Part shown: positions 15,564 to 23,010 of the stretch, one piece after another
How positions within the stretch are numbered: position 1 is the first letter of the stretch
Layout: each line of letters starts with the position of its first letter
Origin: Elusimicrobiota bacterium
Lineage (GTDB): Bacteria > Elusimicrobiota > Elusimicrobia > Elusimicrobiales > Elusimicrobiaceae
Assembly (NCBI GenBank): GCA_023393825.1
Contig: JAEXBW010000032.1
Location: 1-23,010, forward strand
Length of the DNA: 23,010 nt
Reading direction: 5' to 3'
The notes under the pieces: generated by a model
The model's input: the letters and a program-made list of their open reading frames with translations, nothing else
Databases searched by the model: none
Told to the model about the DNA's origin: nothing
Program-made: the position numbers and the translations under genes

Positions 15564-16184
15564 ATGACTAAACAAAACACAAAAGAACTTGTAATAAAAA
15601 CAGCCCGTATTATAGATGACAAAAAAGCAGAAGACATAAGAGTTTACGATTTAGGCGGTTTATCATCCCTTTGCGATTATATTATTATAGCCACAGCTAC
15701 CTCCGCCCCGCACCTTGATTCTTTAGAGCAGGAAGCCAGCACGGAACTTAAAGCCGACGGTATTTACAAAACCAACAGAGACGGCGGCGACACAGGCACT
15801 TGGCGCGTTTCCGACTACGGCAATTTTATGTTGCACATAATGACGCAGGCCACAAGAGATTTTTATGCTTTAGATAAAGTATTCAGCTTCGGCAAAGAAG
15901 TTAACTGGCTTAAACCGGTTGAAAATAAGGAACCCGTTAAAAAAGCTACGGTAAAAACAGTAAAAAAGGCCGTAAAAAAAGCGGTAAAGAAAGTAGCCGC
16001 AAAGAAGCCCGCGGTAAAAAAGGCCCCCGCAAAAAAAGCGGCAGCCAAAAAAGTCGCCGTCAAAAAAACAACCGTAAAAAAGCCCGCAGTAAAAAAAGCA
16101 GCAGTAAAGAAAGTACCCGCAAAAACAGCCAAAAAAACTTCCGCCAAGACAGCTAAGAAATCAGCTAAGAAAGGTACAAAATAA
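15564..16184 (+). CDS. rsfS: Ribosome silencing factor RsfS (Iojap/YbeB) with a long basic histone-H1-like tail
   Basis: 206 residues; typical RsfS proteins are 105-130. Residues 1-117 are the complete RsfS domain: IIDDKKAEDIRVYDL (16-30), LCDYIIIATATSAPHLDSL (36-54), WRVSDYGNFMLHIMT (80-94) and YALDKVF (101-107), the expected core where the usual reading is D-x-GxxVVHxF. It binds ribosomal protein uL14 on the 50S subunit and blocks subunit joining in starvation. Residues 125-206 are almost only Lys, Ala, Val, Pro and Thr, in repeats of the VKKA/AKKP type, like histone H1 or AlgP tails, likely disordered and RNA- or DNA-binding. The tail is in frame with no stop and ends at a TAA abutting argS. 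Part of the nadD-yqeK-lytR-rsfS cluster. Confidence 0.93.
   Translation: MTKQNTKELVIKTARIIDDKKAEDIRVYDLGGLSSLCDYIIIATATSAPHLDSLEQEASTELKADGIYKTNRDGGDTGTWRVSDYGNFMLHIMTQATRDFYALDKVFSFGKEVNWLKPVENKEPVKKATVKTVKKAVKKAVKKVAAKKPAVKKAPAKKAAAKKVAVKKTTVKKPAVKKAAVKKVPAKTAKKTSAKTAKKSAKKGTK
15936..16181 (+). repeat. Low-complexity Lys/Ala/Val repeat tract of rsfS
   Basis: A degenerate 12-15-base repeat encodes about 82 residues built from VKK, AKK and KKP/KKA steps. Codons vary (GTA/GTC/GCA/GCG/GCC), so it is not a simple homopolymer or recent slippage tract, and the protein composition appears to be maintained. Confidence 0.8.
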
Positions 16185-17783
16185 ATGTTAACTAAGTTAA
16201 AACTTAAAATTGAAGATAGAATTTTAAAAGACCAATATTTTTCAGAGTTTGAGGCCCTGCCCGAGATAGAATTAGCCCCGCCCCCGCCGCATATAGATGC
16301 GGATATTTCCCTTGTATGGGCGATGGCTGCCGCAAAACAGATAAGAAAGAACCCTTTAGACATTGCAAAAAAAGCCGCAAAAATTATTGAACAGTTAGAA
16401 GAAGTCGCCGTCTGCACGTCCACCGCGCCGGGCTTTATAAACATAAGGCTTAAAGACGAATTTTTGGTGGAGGCCGCACGCGACAGACGCCTTAAAAACA
16501 GAAACCTTGCCCCTAATGAAGTTTCAAAAGACAAGGTGCTTATAGAATTTGTTTCAGCCAATCCCACAGGCCCGCTGCACGTTGCAAGCGGCAGGGGCGC
16601 AAGCTTGGGCGACAGCCTTGTAAAAATCCACCGCGCGCTGGGCATTACCTGCGACGCGGAATATTATATTAACGACGCGGGCAACCAAGCCGAACTTTTA
16701 GGCGAATCTTTAAAAGCCAGAGTTGCGGGCAAAGAGCCGCCAGAAAACGGTTACCACGGCGAATACCTTATAGAACTTGCAAAACGCATCCCAGCCGATA
16801 TGCCCGAAAATGAATACGGCCGCTTTGCCATGGAAGAGCTTATCAAAACCCAGCAGGAAGATATGAAAGCTTTTGAAGTGGAATTTACAAAGTGGTTTAG
16901 GGAAAGCCAGCTACATGGCGAAAACGCAATAAATACCGCTTTAGACTTTTTAAAATCTCAGGATAATGTTTACCAAAAAGACGGCGCAACTTGGCTTGGC
17001 ACTACTGCCGACCACGACGATAAGGACCGCGTGCTTGTCCGCACGGACGGCCGCCCCACCTACTTTTTGGCGGATATTGCCTATCACAAAAATAAATATG
17101 ACCGCGGCTACACTCACCTTATAGATATTTGGGGCGCGGACCACCACGGCTATGTGCCGCGTATGCAGGCCGCAGTTAAAGCCTTAGGCCAGCCCGAAGA
17201 CTCTTTTACCGTTATCATTCACCAGCTTGTTCACCTTATAGAAAACGGCGAAAAGGTTAAAATGTCAAAACGCGCGGGAACATTTATAACATTGCGCGAA
17301 CTTATGGACGATGTCGGCCGCGATGCGTGCCGCTTCTTTTTTGCAAGCAGAACGCCCAATGCCCATTTAAATTTTGATATTAACCTTGCCAAAAAACGCA
17401 CCAACGAAAACCCTGTGTTTTACGTGCAGTATGTACACGCAAGAATTTGCTCCATATTTAAAGCCGCGCAGGACCAGCATTTGGAAGCCTTAAGCATCAC
17501 CTCGCCCGTCAATCTTGCCCCGCAGGAAAGGGCATTGCTAAGCAAGATGCTTTGGTTTAAAAAAGTGCTTTTAACCTGCGTTAAGGATTTAAGCCCGCAT
17601 CATCTTACCAGCTATCTTACGGAGCTTTCTTCTTTATTCCACTCGTTTTACGATTCCTGCCGCGTGCTGGACGAAAGCGATGCGGAAACAAGCAAATCAC
17701 GTCTGTTTACATGCCAGCTTGTTAAAGAAAGAATTGCTAAAGGTTTAGAGCTTATAGGGGTTTCTTCCCCGCAGCAGATGTAA
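16185..17783 (+). CDS. argS: Arginyl-tRNA synthetase
   Basis: 532 residues, near the lower end of the class I ArgRS range. It charges tRNA-Arg with arginine in the cytoplasm. Visible features are the N-terminal additional domain ending in TAPGFINIRL (80-89), VSANPTGPLHVASGRGASLGD (123-143), where the canonical HxGH reads His132-Val-Ala-Ser135, YINDAGNQ (161-168), GADHHGYVPRMQAA (317-330), VKMSKRAGTFITL (358-370) for the KMSK loop, and a DALR-type anticodon-binding C-terminus. The second His of the HIGH motif is replaced by Ser, while KMSK is intact. The ATG directly follows the rsfS stop, with AAAGG about 10 bases upstream, so the two are probably co-translated. Confidence 0.95.
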   Translation: MLTKLKLKIEDRILKDQYFSEFEALPEIELAPPPPHIDADISLVWAMAAAKQIRKNPLDIAKKAAKIIEQLEEVAVCTSTAPGFINIRLKDEFLVEAARDRRLKNRNLAPNEVSKDKVLIEFVSANPTGPLHVASGRGASLGDSLVKIHRALGITCDAEYYINDAGNQAELLGESLKARVAGKEPPENGYHGEYLIELAKRIPADMPENEYGRFAMEELIKTQQEDMKAFEVEFTKWFRESQLHGENAINTALDFLKSQDNVYQKDGATWLGTTADHDDKDRVLVRTDGRPTYFLADIAYHKNKYDRGYTHLIDIWGADHHGYVPRMQAAVKALGQPEDSFTVIIHQLVHLIENGEKVKMSKRAGTFITLRELMDDVGRDACRFFFASRTPNAHLNFDINLAKKRTNENPVFYVQYVHARICSIFKAAQDQHLEALSITSPVNLAPQERALLSKMLWFKKVLLTCVKDLSPHHLTSYLTELSSLFHSFYDSCRVLDESDAETSKSRLFTCQLVKERIAKGLELIGVSSPQQM

Positions 17784-17806
17784 AAATCTGCAAAGATTAA
17801 AATCAT

Positions 17807-17812
17807 AAGGAG
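17807..17812 (+). promoter_or_regulatory. Strong ribosome binding site of the macroglobulin gene
   Basis: AAGGAG, 5 bases before the ATG at 17818, is the most consensus-like Shine-Dalgarno sequence in the window and confirms the start of the large open frame that follows. Confidence 0.75.
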
Positions 17813-17817
17813 AAGGT

Positions 17818-20800
17818 ATGAAGAAATATCTTTTAACGGCATTGGCTGTACTTGCGGTGGCGGGGTTTACTTGCGCCCAAGACATATCTCAGGCGCGCAA
17901 AGCTTATGCTTCGGCGCTGTATCAACAGGCGGCGGACCAGTTTGCCCCCTTTACAAAATCTAAGGACGAAAATATAAGCTGGGAAGCGCGCCTTAAAACC
18001 GTGCTGGCTTACAATTATTTGGGGCAATTTGATAATGCTTTAAAAACAATTTTCTCTTATCCTGCCGCTAAAGACACTTTGTGGAACGCGCGCGCCCTTT
18101 ATATAAAAGCATCTCTGCTTAACTATAATAACTCCATATACGAATCCCCCGACTTGGAGGAAACACAAACAGACCCTACCGCCTTTACCTACGAGCAAAA
18201 AGAAGCCGAAGTAAAAAAGGCTTATAGCGCTCTTTGGGATATGCGTAAGGATTTAGTTAACTTTCCCTCAAAACAAAGCGCGGACTATCTTAAAATAAAT
18301 TACTCTAATTTAAACCCTGTTTTGCAACCTTCTTTATTTGATTTTTTTGCAAACAACTGGCAAAACAATAACACGGTGTCTAAAGAAAAAATATTGGAAG
18401 AAGCCTACACCTTGGGCGGCAAAGACAGAGATTATATAAGAGAAGTCTGGCGCGCGGAAAGACTTTTGATGTTTACGGATTACCAAGACAAAAAAAACAA
18501 TTTGATTTTAGCAGGTTGCCTTGATTATGCCTCGGGCCTGAGCGAAAAGTGCAGCCCCTCCAAAGAGATGAAGCCCTATCTTTTTACCGCAAAAGAAATT
18601 ATGGGTAAAGCAAAAGCCGCTATGGAAAGCGCGCAAATATATTTAAGCGCTAGGGAATACGAAAAAGCTGCCAACGCGGCAGACTATTGCCTTAAACTGC
18701 CTTTAAATTATTTTTCCCAATCCTGCAAAGATATAAAAAACAATTTGGAAAGGCCCATGCTTTCTTGGGAAGGCAGCGGTTATAATATAACTGATGTTCC
18801 CTCGGGGGAAGACGTTCCTTTAAAAGTAGTTTCTGCTAACGTAAAAAATTTTTATATTCATATCTTCCCGCTAAATGCGGAGGAGTTTTCTTATCCCTGC
18901 AATAACTATGCAAGAAGAGGCAAAGCCGCGCTTAAAGCTTCCGTCTGCTGGCGCAATTATCAGGATAATATAGAAAGAAAATTAGAAAAAGCAAAACCTT
19001 CCCGCACCCTTGCGGTAAATGTCAAATATCCCCAAAAGTACGCACCCGCCACAACTAAAGTTACTTTGCCCTATATCTCCGACGGTTTTTACGCCGTGGG
19101 TTTAAGTTATCATAATCGTTTTGAATACGATAACTACGTTATGTTATTAAACTTTACGGACCTTGCCGCCTTTGCAACGCAGTTTAAAACAATATCTAAG
19201 GATAAAATTAAAATACCGCTTTATAAAAAATATTTTAATGTTTACACCGTAGATGCAAAAACAGGCGCGTTAAGACCTAATATAAAAATATTTTCCAGTT
19301 TGGGAGATACAAAAACAGATATTAACGCCCAGGCTTTAATAAGCTATGAAGGCCGCAATATGGGAGAAAATTATCTTAGCTTGCTTGCAAAAGATTATGG
19401 CAATAACGCTTTGCTGTCAAATGTTTTCATTAACGATTACGAAGAAGAACCATATAAAATAATCATCAATAAAGACAGGGCCATATACCGCCCCGAGCAG
19501 GAAATTAAACTGGCCTTTACCGTTATAGAAAAAACACCAAGCGGATATACGCCTTACTCGGGCAAAGATACGCTTGCTCTTACAATCGCCTCGCCAAGCG
19601 GCAAAAATATTGCCAAAGCCGATATAGCTTTGGACGATATGGGCAGCGCAGATTATTCCTTTAAAATACCAAAAGGCGCATTAATGGGCAGGGTGTTGAT
19701 AAACGCAAGATTTAAAAAAGTTTCCGATATATCATTCATCTCTTTAGAAGAATACAAAAGACCCGAGTTTGAAGTTTCCCTTGATAAAAACCTTGACGCC
19801 GTTACCTACGGCAAGCCCTTTACCGTAACTGGCAAAGCAAAGTATTACTACGGCAGCCCCGTGGCAAACGCCAAGGTTACATACAGCATAAACAAGGAAT
19901 ACTTTATACCTTGGTTCTGCTGGTACTTCCCCGTGCGTCAAAATCGCCAGCAAAGCATTGAGGGCAAGGCGATAACAGATAAGGACGGCGCTTTTAAAAT
20001 AACCTTTACCCCGCAAGAGGACGAGGACAATAAAACCGCGCGCTACTCTCTGCCGCAACGTTATAATATAACCGCCTTTGTTACCGACGCAGGCGGACGC
20101 GCTATACAAGACTCCCAAAGATATACCGTCAGCAGTCAGGAAAAGTTCTTTGCTATAAAGAACGATAAGGGCTTTTTCCGTCAGGATAAAGAAGGCTATT
20201 TAACCGTGCAGATGGTAAACGCGGACGAGGCCCCGCTTGAAGGCTCCGCAAAAGCCGTAATCTATGCCGCCGAACCGATAGAAAGCACAGAAGATATATT
20301 TAGAGATATGGACCGCCTGCCAGAATTTAAAGAAGGCAAACAGGTAAAATCCTTCAGCGCGGATTTTAATAAAGAAGGCCCCTCAAAAATAAATCTTCCC
20401 GCGTTAAAAGAAGGCTTTTACATAATCAAATTTATAACGGAAGGCTCCGACGGTAAAGACAATGAAGGTAAATTTACCTTTATGGTAGTAAACCCGAAGA
20501 ACTGCAAACTTAACTTACCCTCCGTTACCATAGCGGAAGAAAAAGTTTATTACCCCGGTCAAACCGCCGCCGTACTTATAGGCGCGGCAAAAGCAAAGGG
20601 CAATAAATATATAGAAATTTATAAAGACGGTATGCTTTTAGAACAAAAAACCCTGCCGACATCTGGCGCGGCAGTATTGGAAATACCAGTAAAAAAATCC
20701 TACGAGGGCGGTATTTCCCTAAACTGGTTTGCCGCTTACGCTATGGAAGGTTTTAAAGGCTCCGCCTCGCTTGAGGTGCCTTATAAAAATGCTTCTTTAG

Positions 20801-23010
20801 ACTTAAAAATATTAGGCGCAAAAGATAATTTGCCCGCCGCAAAAGTAAACTGGACGCTTGAAGCCAAAGACGCTTTGGGCAAACCAGTTAACGCGCGCGC
20901 CGTTATTACCGCTTACGACAGTTCTTTAGATTACTATCAAAAGCATACTCTTTCTTTCCCGAGTGTTTACTCTAATAAAGATAAGTATATGCCGCAGGCG
21001 GAAAGTTCCTTAAAAAACAACAATAATTATTATGCCCGCGAGATGGTTTATGACGCCTTTGAAATGGGCGGCGGCTTTGGCGCAATAAGAAGCAGCGGAA
21101 TAAGAAGCAGTGTGGCAAGAAGCAGCGGTATGATGAACAAAGCCACCCTTCCCGCCGCGCCGCAGGCTCTAGCAATGGAAGCAGATAAAGAGGCTGCTTT
21201 CCCAGCATCCGCAGGCAATGGGGAAGAGCCGCAGGTTACCGTAAGGGAAAACTTTGCGGAAACCGCAGTCTGGCTCCCGCGCGTTAACATAACCGATGGC
21301 GTCGCGCCAATAGCCTTTACATTCCCGCAAAGGTTTACGCAGTGGACAATGCTTGCCGCCGCGTTTACCAAAGATTTAAAGACGGGCCAAACCTCCTTTA
21401 CCGCAACAACCAAGCAGGACCTTATGGTAAGGTTGGAAACACCCCGCTTTTTAAGAGAAGGCGACAGCTTTGAACTTAAAGCTATTATTACAAACAACTC
21501 CACCGCCGTGCTGCCCGTAGCTTTGGAACTTATTACAAAGCTTGACGAAGATGACGCCAAAGATTTACTGGGCATAGTAAATAATACTGCGGAACTTAGG
21601 ATTAACCCCGGCGAGCAAAGCGTTGTAAGCTGGCCCATACGCGCGCCGCAAGGCTCGGGCGTGTTTAACTTTACGCTTATAGCAAAAGCCGCAGGCCTTA
21701 GCGACGGGGAAGTTAAATCCTTCCCGCTGCTGCCCGCCACGCAACGCCTTAGCGAAAGCAAGACAATAGCGATAAAGGACGGCGCGAACACCGTTTCTCT
21801 GGATAATCTTGCCAACCCCAATACCGAACTTAATACCGTGCATTTAAGCATAGAACCTTCACTGCTGATGCCCGTGCTTAATGCTATGCCTTTGCTTACT
21901 TACGACTCTTACCAAACGGTAACGGGCTTGTTAAATTCTTATCTGCCTTTGGCTATTTTAAACGGGCTTTACAATAAGTATCCAGATTTTAAAACAGCCG
22001 CAGACGCTTTGCCCGCGCGCAAAACATCTCTGCCCGCGTGGGACGCAAACCAAGAAATGCTGCTTACCGAACTTTCTTCCTCGCCGTGGTATACCCTCTC
22101 AAAAGGTTATCAGCAGGAAGCCAAAACCATAAATCTTTTTGACCCTGCCCTTGTGCAAAAACAACAAAGCAAGGTGCTGGCAAAACTTAAAGATTATCAA
22201 AATGAGGACGGCGGTTTTGCGTGGATAAAAGGCGGCAAGAGCAGCCTGTACATAACCCTTTACTCTTTGGATATTATGGCACAGGCGCGCGACTTTGGCG
22301 CGCAAATACCCGAAGCTATGGTTAAAAAAGCCTTAGCCTATGCCATAAGCAACAGCAATATAAATGTGGTTTCTCCCTCGTACGATAATTTAACCTACTC
22401 TTTATATGCCGCCTATGTTCTTACGTCTTTCCCCGAAAGCTGGTATACCTTTGACGTTAAAAAACTTGTAAATACCGCAGACGAGTTTGGCTCTTATATG
22501 ACGCCGATGGGCAAGGCTTATGCCGCGGTTGTATGCAAGCGCGTGGGCTATGACGACAGGGCAATGCTTTATATAGACAGACTGTTTGACTCCGTCAAAA
22601 CCTCCCCAGTTACGGGTATGTATTGGGCGCAGGAAGAACGCAGCTGGCAGTGGTATAACGATACTATCACACAGCACGTTATGGCTATAAAGGCTTTAAA
22701 CATTATCAACCCGCAGGACGCGCGTATTAAAGAACTTGTTAAATGGCTTATGCTTAACAGGAAAACGGACCAGTGGAGCAACAGCGAAGAAACGGCAAAA
22801 GCCGTCTACACCCTGCTGGACGTTATGGATAAAAACGCCGCGCTAAGCCAAACCAAAACCTTTAATATAAAGTGGAACGGGGAAGAGAGCATTTTGGAAG
22901 TAAAACCCTATGACTCCTTTAACCCCAACTTTACCTTTAGCAGATACGAGGGCAAGGCAAAGCAAGAGGGCCTTAACGCCGTTATAACAAAGACTGTAAA
23001 CACAAAGGGC
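17818..23010 (+). CDS. Bacterial alpha-2-macroglobulin-like protein lacking the thioester (partial, C-terminus outside window)
   Basis: 1731 codons are open to the window edge. The N-terminus MKKYLLTALAVLAVAGFTCAQ is a signal peptide with a likely cut before Gln; the Cys is not in a good lipobox. Residues about 25-300 look helical and TPR-like. Macroglobulin (MG) domains follow: IYRPEQEI (556-563) is the MG2 signature, EEYKRPEFEV (644-653) the MG3 start. A bait-like stretch (about 1085-1140) contains IRSSGIRSSVARSSG (1090-1104). The conserved A2M block follows (ETAVWLP, 1148-1154, then FTQWTMLAAAFTKD), then a helical thioester-type domain from about 1350. Where CxEQT is expected the sequence reads YDSYQTVTG (1362-1370): no Cys, so no thioester. 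Such proteins trap proteases in the periplasm. About 100-200 residues probably remain outside the window. The gene follows argS by 34 bases. Confidence 0.92.
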   Translation, partial: MKKYLLTALAVLAVAGFTCAQDISQARKAYASALYQQAADQFAPFTKSKDENISWEARLKTVLAYNYLGQFDNALKTIFSYPAAKDTLWNARALYIKASLLNYNNSIYESPDLEETQTDPTAFTYEQKEAEVKKAYSALWDMRKDLVNFPSKQSADYLKINYSNLNPVLQPSLFDFFANNWQNNNTVSKEKILEEAYTLGGKDRDYIREVWRAERLLMFTDYQDKKNNLILAGCLDYASGLSEKCSPSKEMKPYLFTAKEIMGKAKAAMESAQIYLSAREYEKAANAADYCLKLPLNYFSQSCKDIKNNLERPMLSWEGSGYNITDVPSGEDVPLKVVSANVKNFYIHIFPLNAEEFSYPCNNYARRGKAALKASVCWRNYQDNIERKLEKAKPSRTLAVNVKYPQKYAPATTKVTLPYISDGFYAVGLSYHNRFEYDNYVMLLNFTDLAAFATQFKTISKDKIKIPLYKKYFNVYTVDAKTGALRPNIKIFSSLGDTKTDINAQALISYEGRNMGENYLSLLAKDYGNNALLSNVFINDYEEEPYKIIINKDRAIYRPEQEIKLAFTVIEKTPSGYTPYSGKDTLALTIASPSGKNIAKADIALDDMGSADYSFKIPKGALMGRVLINARFKKVSDISFISLEEYKRPEFEVSLDKNLDAVTYGKPFTVTGKAKYYYGSPVANAKVTYSINKEYFIPWFCWYFPVRQNRQQSIEGKAITDKDGAFKITFTPQEDEDNKTARYSLPQRYNITAFVTDAGGRAIQDSQRYTVSSQEKFFAIKNDKGFFRQDKEGYLTVQMVNADEAPLEGSAKAVIYAAEPIESTEDIFRDMDRLPEFKEGKQVKSFSADFNKEGPSKINLPALKEGFYIIKFITEGSDGKDNEGKFTFMVVNPKNCKLNLPSVTIAEEKVYYPGQTAAVLIGAAKAKGNKYIEIYKDGMLLEQKTLPTSGAAVLEIPVKKSYEGGISLNWFAAYAMEGFKGSASLEVPYKNASLDLKILGAKDNLPAAKVNWTLEAKDALGKPVNARAVITAYDSSLDYYQKHTLSFPSVYSNKDKYMPQAESSLKNNNNYYAREMVYDAFEMGGGFGAIRSSGIRSSVARSSGMMNKATLPAAPQALAMEADKEAAFPASAGNGEEPQVTVRENFAETAVWLPRVNITDGVAPIAFTFPQRFTQWTMLAAAFTKDLKTGQTSFTATTKQDLMVRLETPRFLREGDSFELKAIITNNSTAVLPVALELITKLDEDDAKDLLGIVNNTAELRINPGEQSVVSWPIRAPQGSGVFNFTLIAKAAGLSDGEVKSFPLLPATQRLSESKTIAIKDGANTVSLDNLANPNTELNTVHLSIEPSLLMPVLNAMPLLTYDSYQTVTGLLNSYLPLAILNGLYNKYPDFKTAADALPARKTSLPAWDANQEMLLTELSSSPWYTLSKGYQQEAKTINLFDPALVQKQQSKVLAKLKDYQNEDGGFAWIKGGKSSLYITLYSLDIMAQARDFGAQIPEAMVKKALAYAISNSNINVVSPSYDNLTYSLYAAYVLTSFPESWYTFDVKKLVNTADEFGSYMTPMGKAYAAVVCKRVGYDDRAMLYIDRLFDSVKTSPVTGMYWAQEERSWQWYNDTITQHVMAIKALNIINPQDARIKELVKWLMLNRKTDQWSNSEETAKAVYTLLDVMDKNAALSQTKTFNIKWNGEESILEVKPYDSFNPNFTFSRYEGKAKQEGLNAVITKTVNTKG
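21085..21129 (+). repeat. Triplicated 15-base repeat in the macroglobulin bait region
   Basis: Three in-frame 15-base units (21085-21099, 21100-21114, 21115-21129) encode IRSSG, IRSSV and ARSSG. The shared core is AAGAAGCAG. The units differ at a few bases, so the repeat is not perfectly homogenised. Each unit presents an Arg-Ser bond of the kind trypsin-like proteases cut. Confidence 0.8.

Noticed and set aside
15863..16645. A 260-residue open frame on the minus strand rich in Phe, Thr and Ala
   Set aside because: It is antisense to the Lys/Ala repeat of rsfS and the start of argS; the Phe-rich composition is simply the complement of AAA/AAG runs.
17784..17800. Hairpin AATCT/AGATT between argS and the macroglobulin gene
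   Set aside because: Five AT-rich base pairs with an A-run, not a T-run, downstream; too weak to call a terminator.
21048..21851. A 267-residue open frame on the minus strand
   Set aside because: It lies entirely inside the macroglobulin gene, opposite strand, with no recognisable domain and no promoter or ribosome binding site.
1..23010. Mobile elements, CRISPR arrays, toxin-antitoxin pairs, tRNA or other RNA genes
   Set aside because: I looked for transposase-like frames, direct-repeat arrays, tRNA cloverleaf/CCA patterns and riboswitch-like leaders and found none that could be supported.

Overview
The window looks like ordinary chromosome from a Gram-negative-type (diderm) anaerobe. The AT-leaning coding sequence, the runs of secreted proteins and the mix of housekeeping genes are what I would expect of Elusimicrobiota (an Elusimicrobium-like gut bacterium). 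That placement rests on overall impression, not on a marker gene, and should be taken as moderate confidence. I see no tRNA, rRNA, CRISPR array, transposase or phage gene, and no intergenic stretch longer than about 135 bases.

Left part (1-7144): two large secreted proteins are transcribed divergently from a 135-base spacer. On the minus strand, running off the left edge, is a 1350+ residue exported protein with a long unrecognised N-terminal region followed by two complete tandem trypsin-like protease units of about 254 residues each. On the plus strand is a 985-residue exported protein. It reads as a 5'-nucleotidase (UshA-like) fold that has lost most of its metal ligands, followed by a beta-strand-rich C-terminal region ending in Phe that resembles an outer-membrane barrel. 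The shared spacer holds candidate promoters in both directions and a perfect inverted repeat.

Middle (7189-12209): a tight plus-strand run of rnhB, a yraN-like gene, punA (purine nucleoside phosphorylase) and a polysaccharide flippase ends at a strong bidirectional terminator. A minus-strand lipoprotein gene converges on that terminator. Its upstream side overlaps the start of the next plus-strand run, which opens with a WecA/MraY-family glycan-lipid initiating transferase.

Right part (11190-23010): a near-gapless plus-strand run of the WecA-like transferase, an FAD oxidoreductase resembling UDP-galactopyranose mutase/protoporphyrinogen oxidase, a fused NadD-YqeK protein, a membrane-anchored LytR_C-domain protein, RsfS (ribosome silencing factor) with an 80-residue Lys/Ala/Val histone-H1-like tail, ArgRS, and finally a large alpha-2-macroglobulin-like protein that runs off the right edge. 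The order nadD, yqeK, lytR-like, rsfS matches the classical bacterial nadD-yqeK-(lytR)-rsfS cluster, but with a fusion, a degenerate LytR and an extended RsfS. The macroglobulin lacks the thioester Cys and carries a bait-like segment built of a 15-base triplicated repeat encoding Arg-Ser-Ser.

The most notable material is the set of large envelope proteins (tandem protease, pseudo-nucleotidase/barrel, thioester-less macroglobulin) and the altered nadD-rsfS cluster. Nothing here is clearly a new defence or mobile system.
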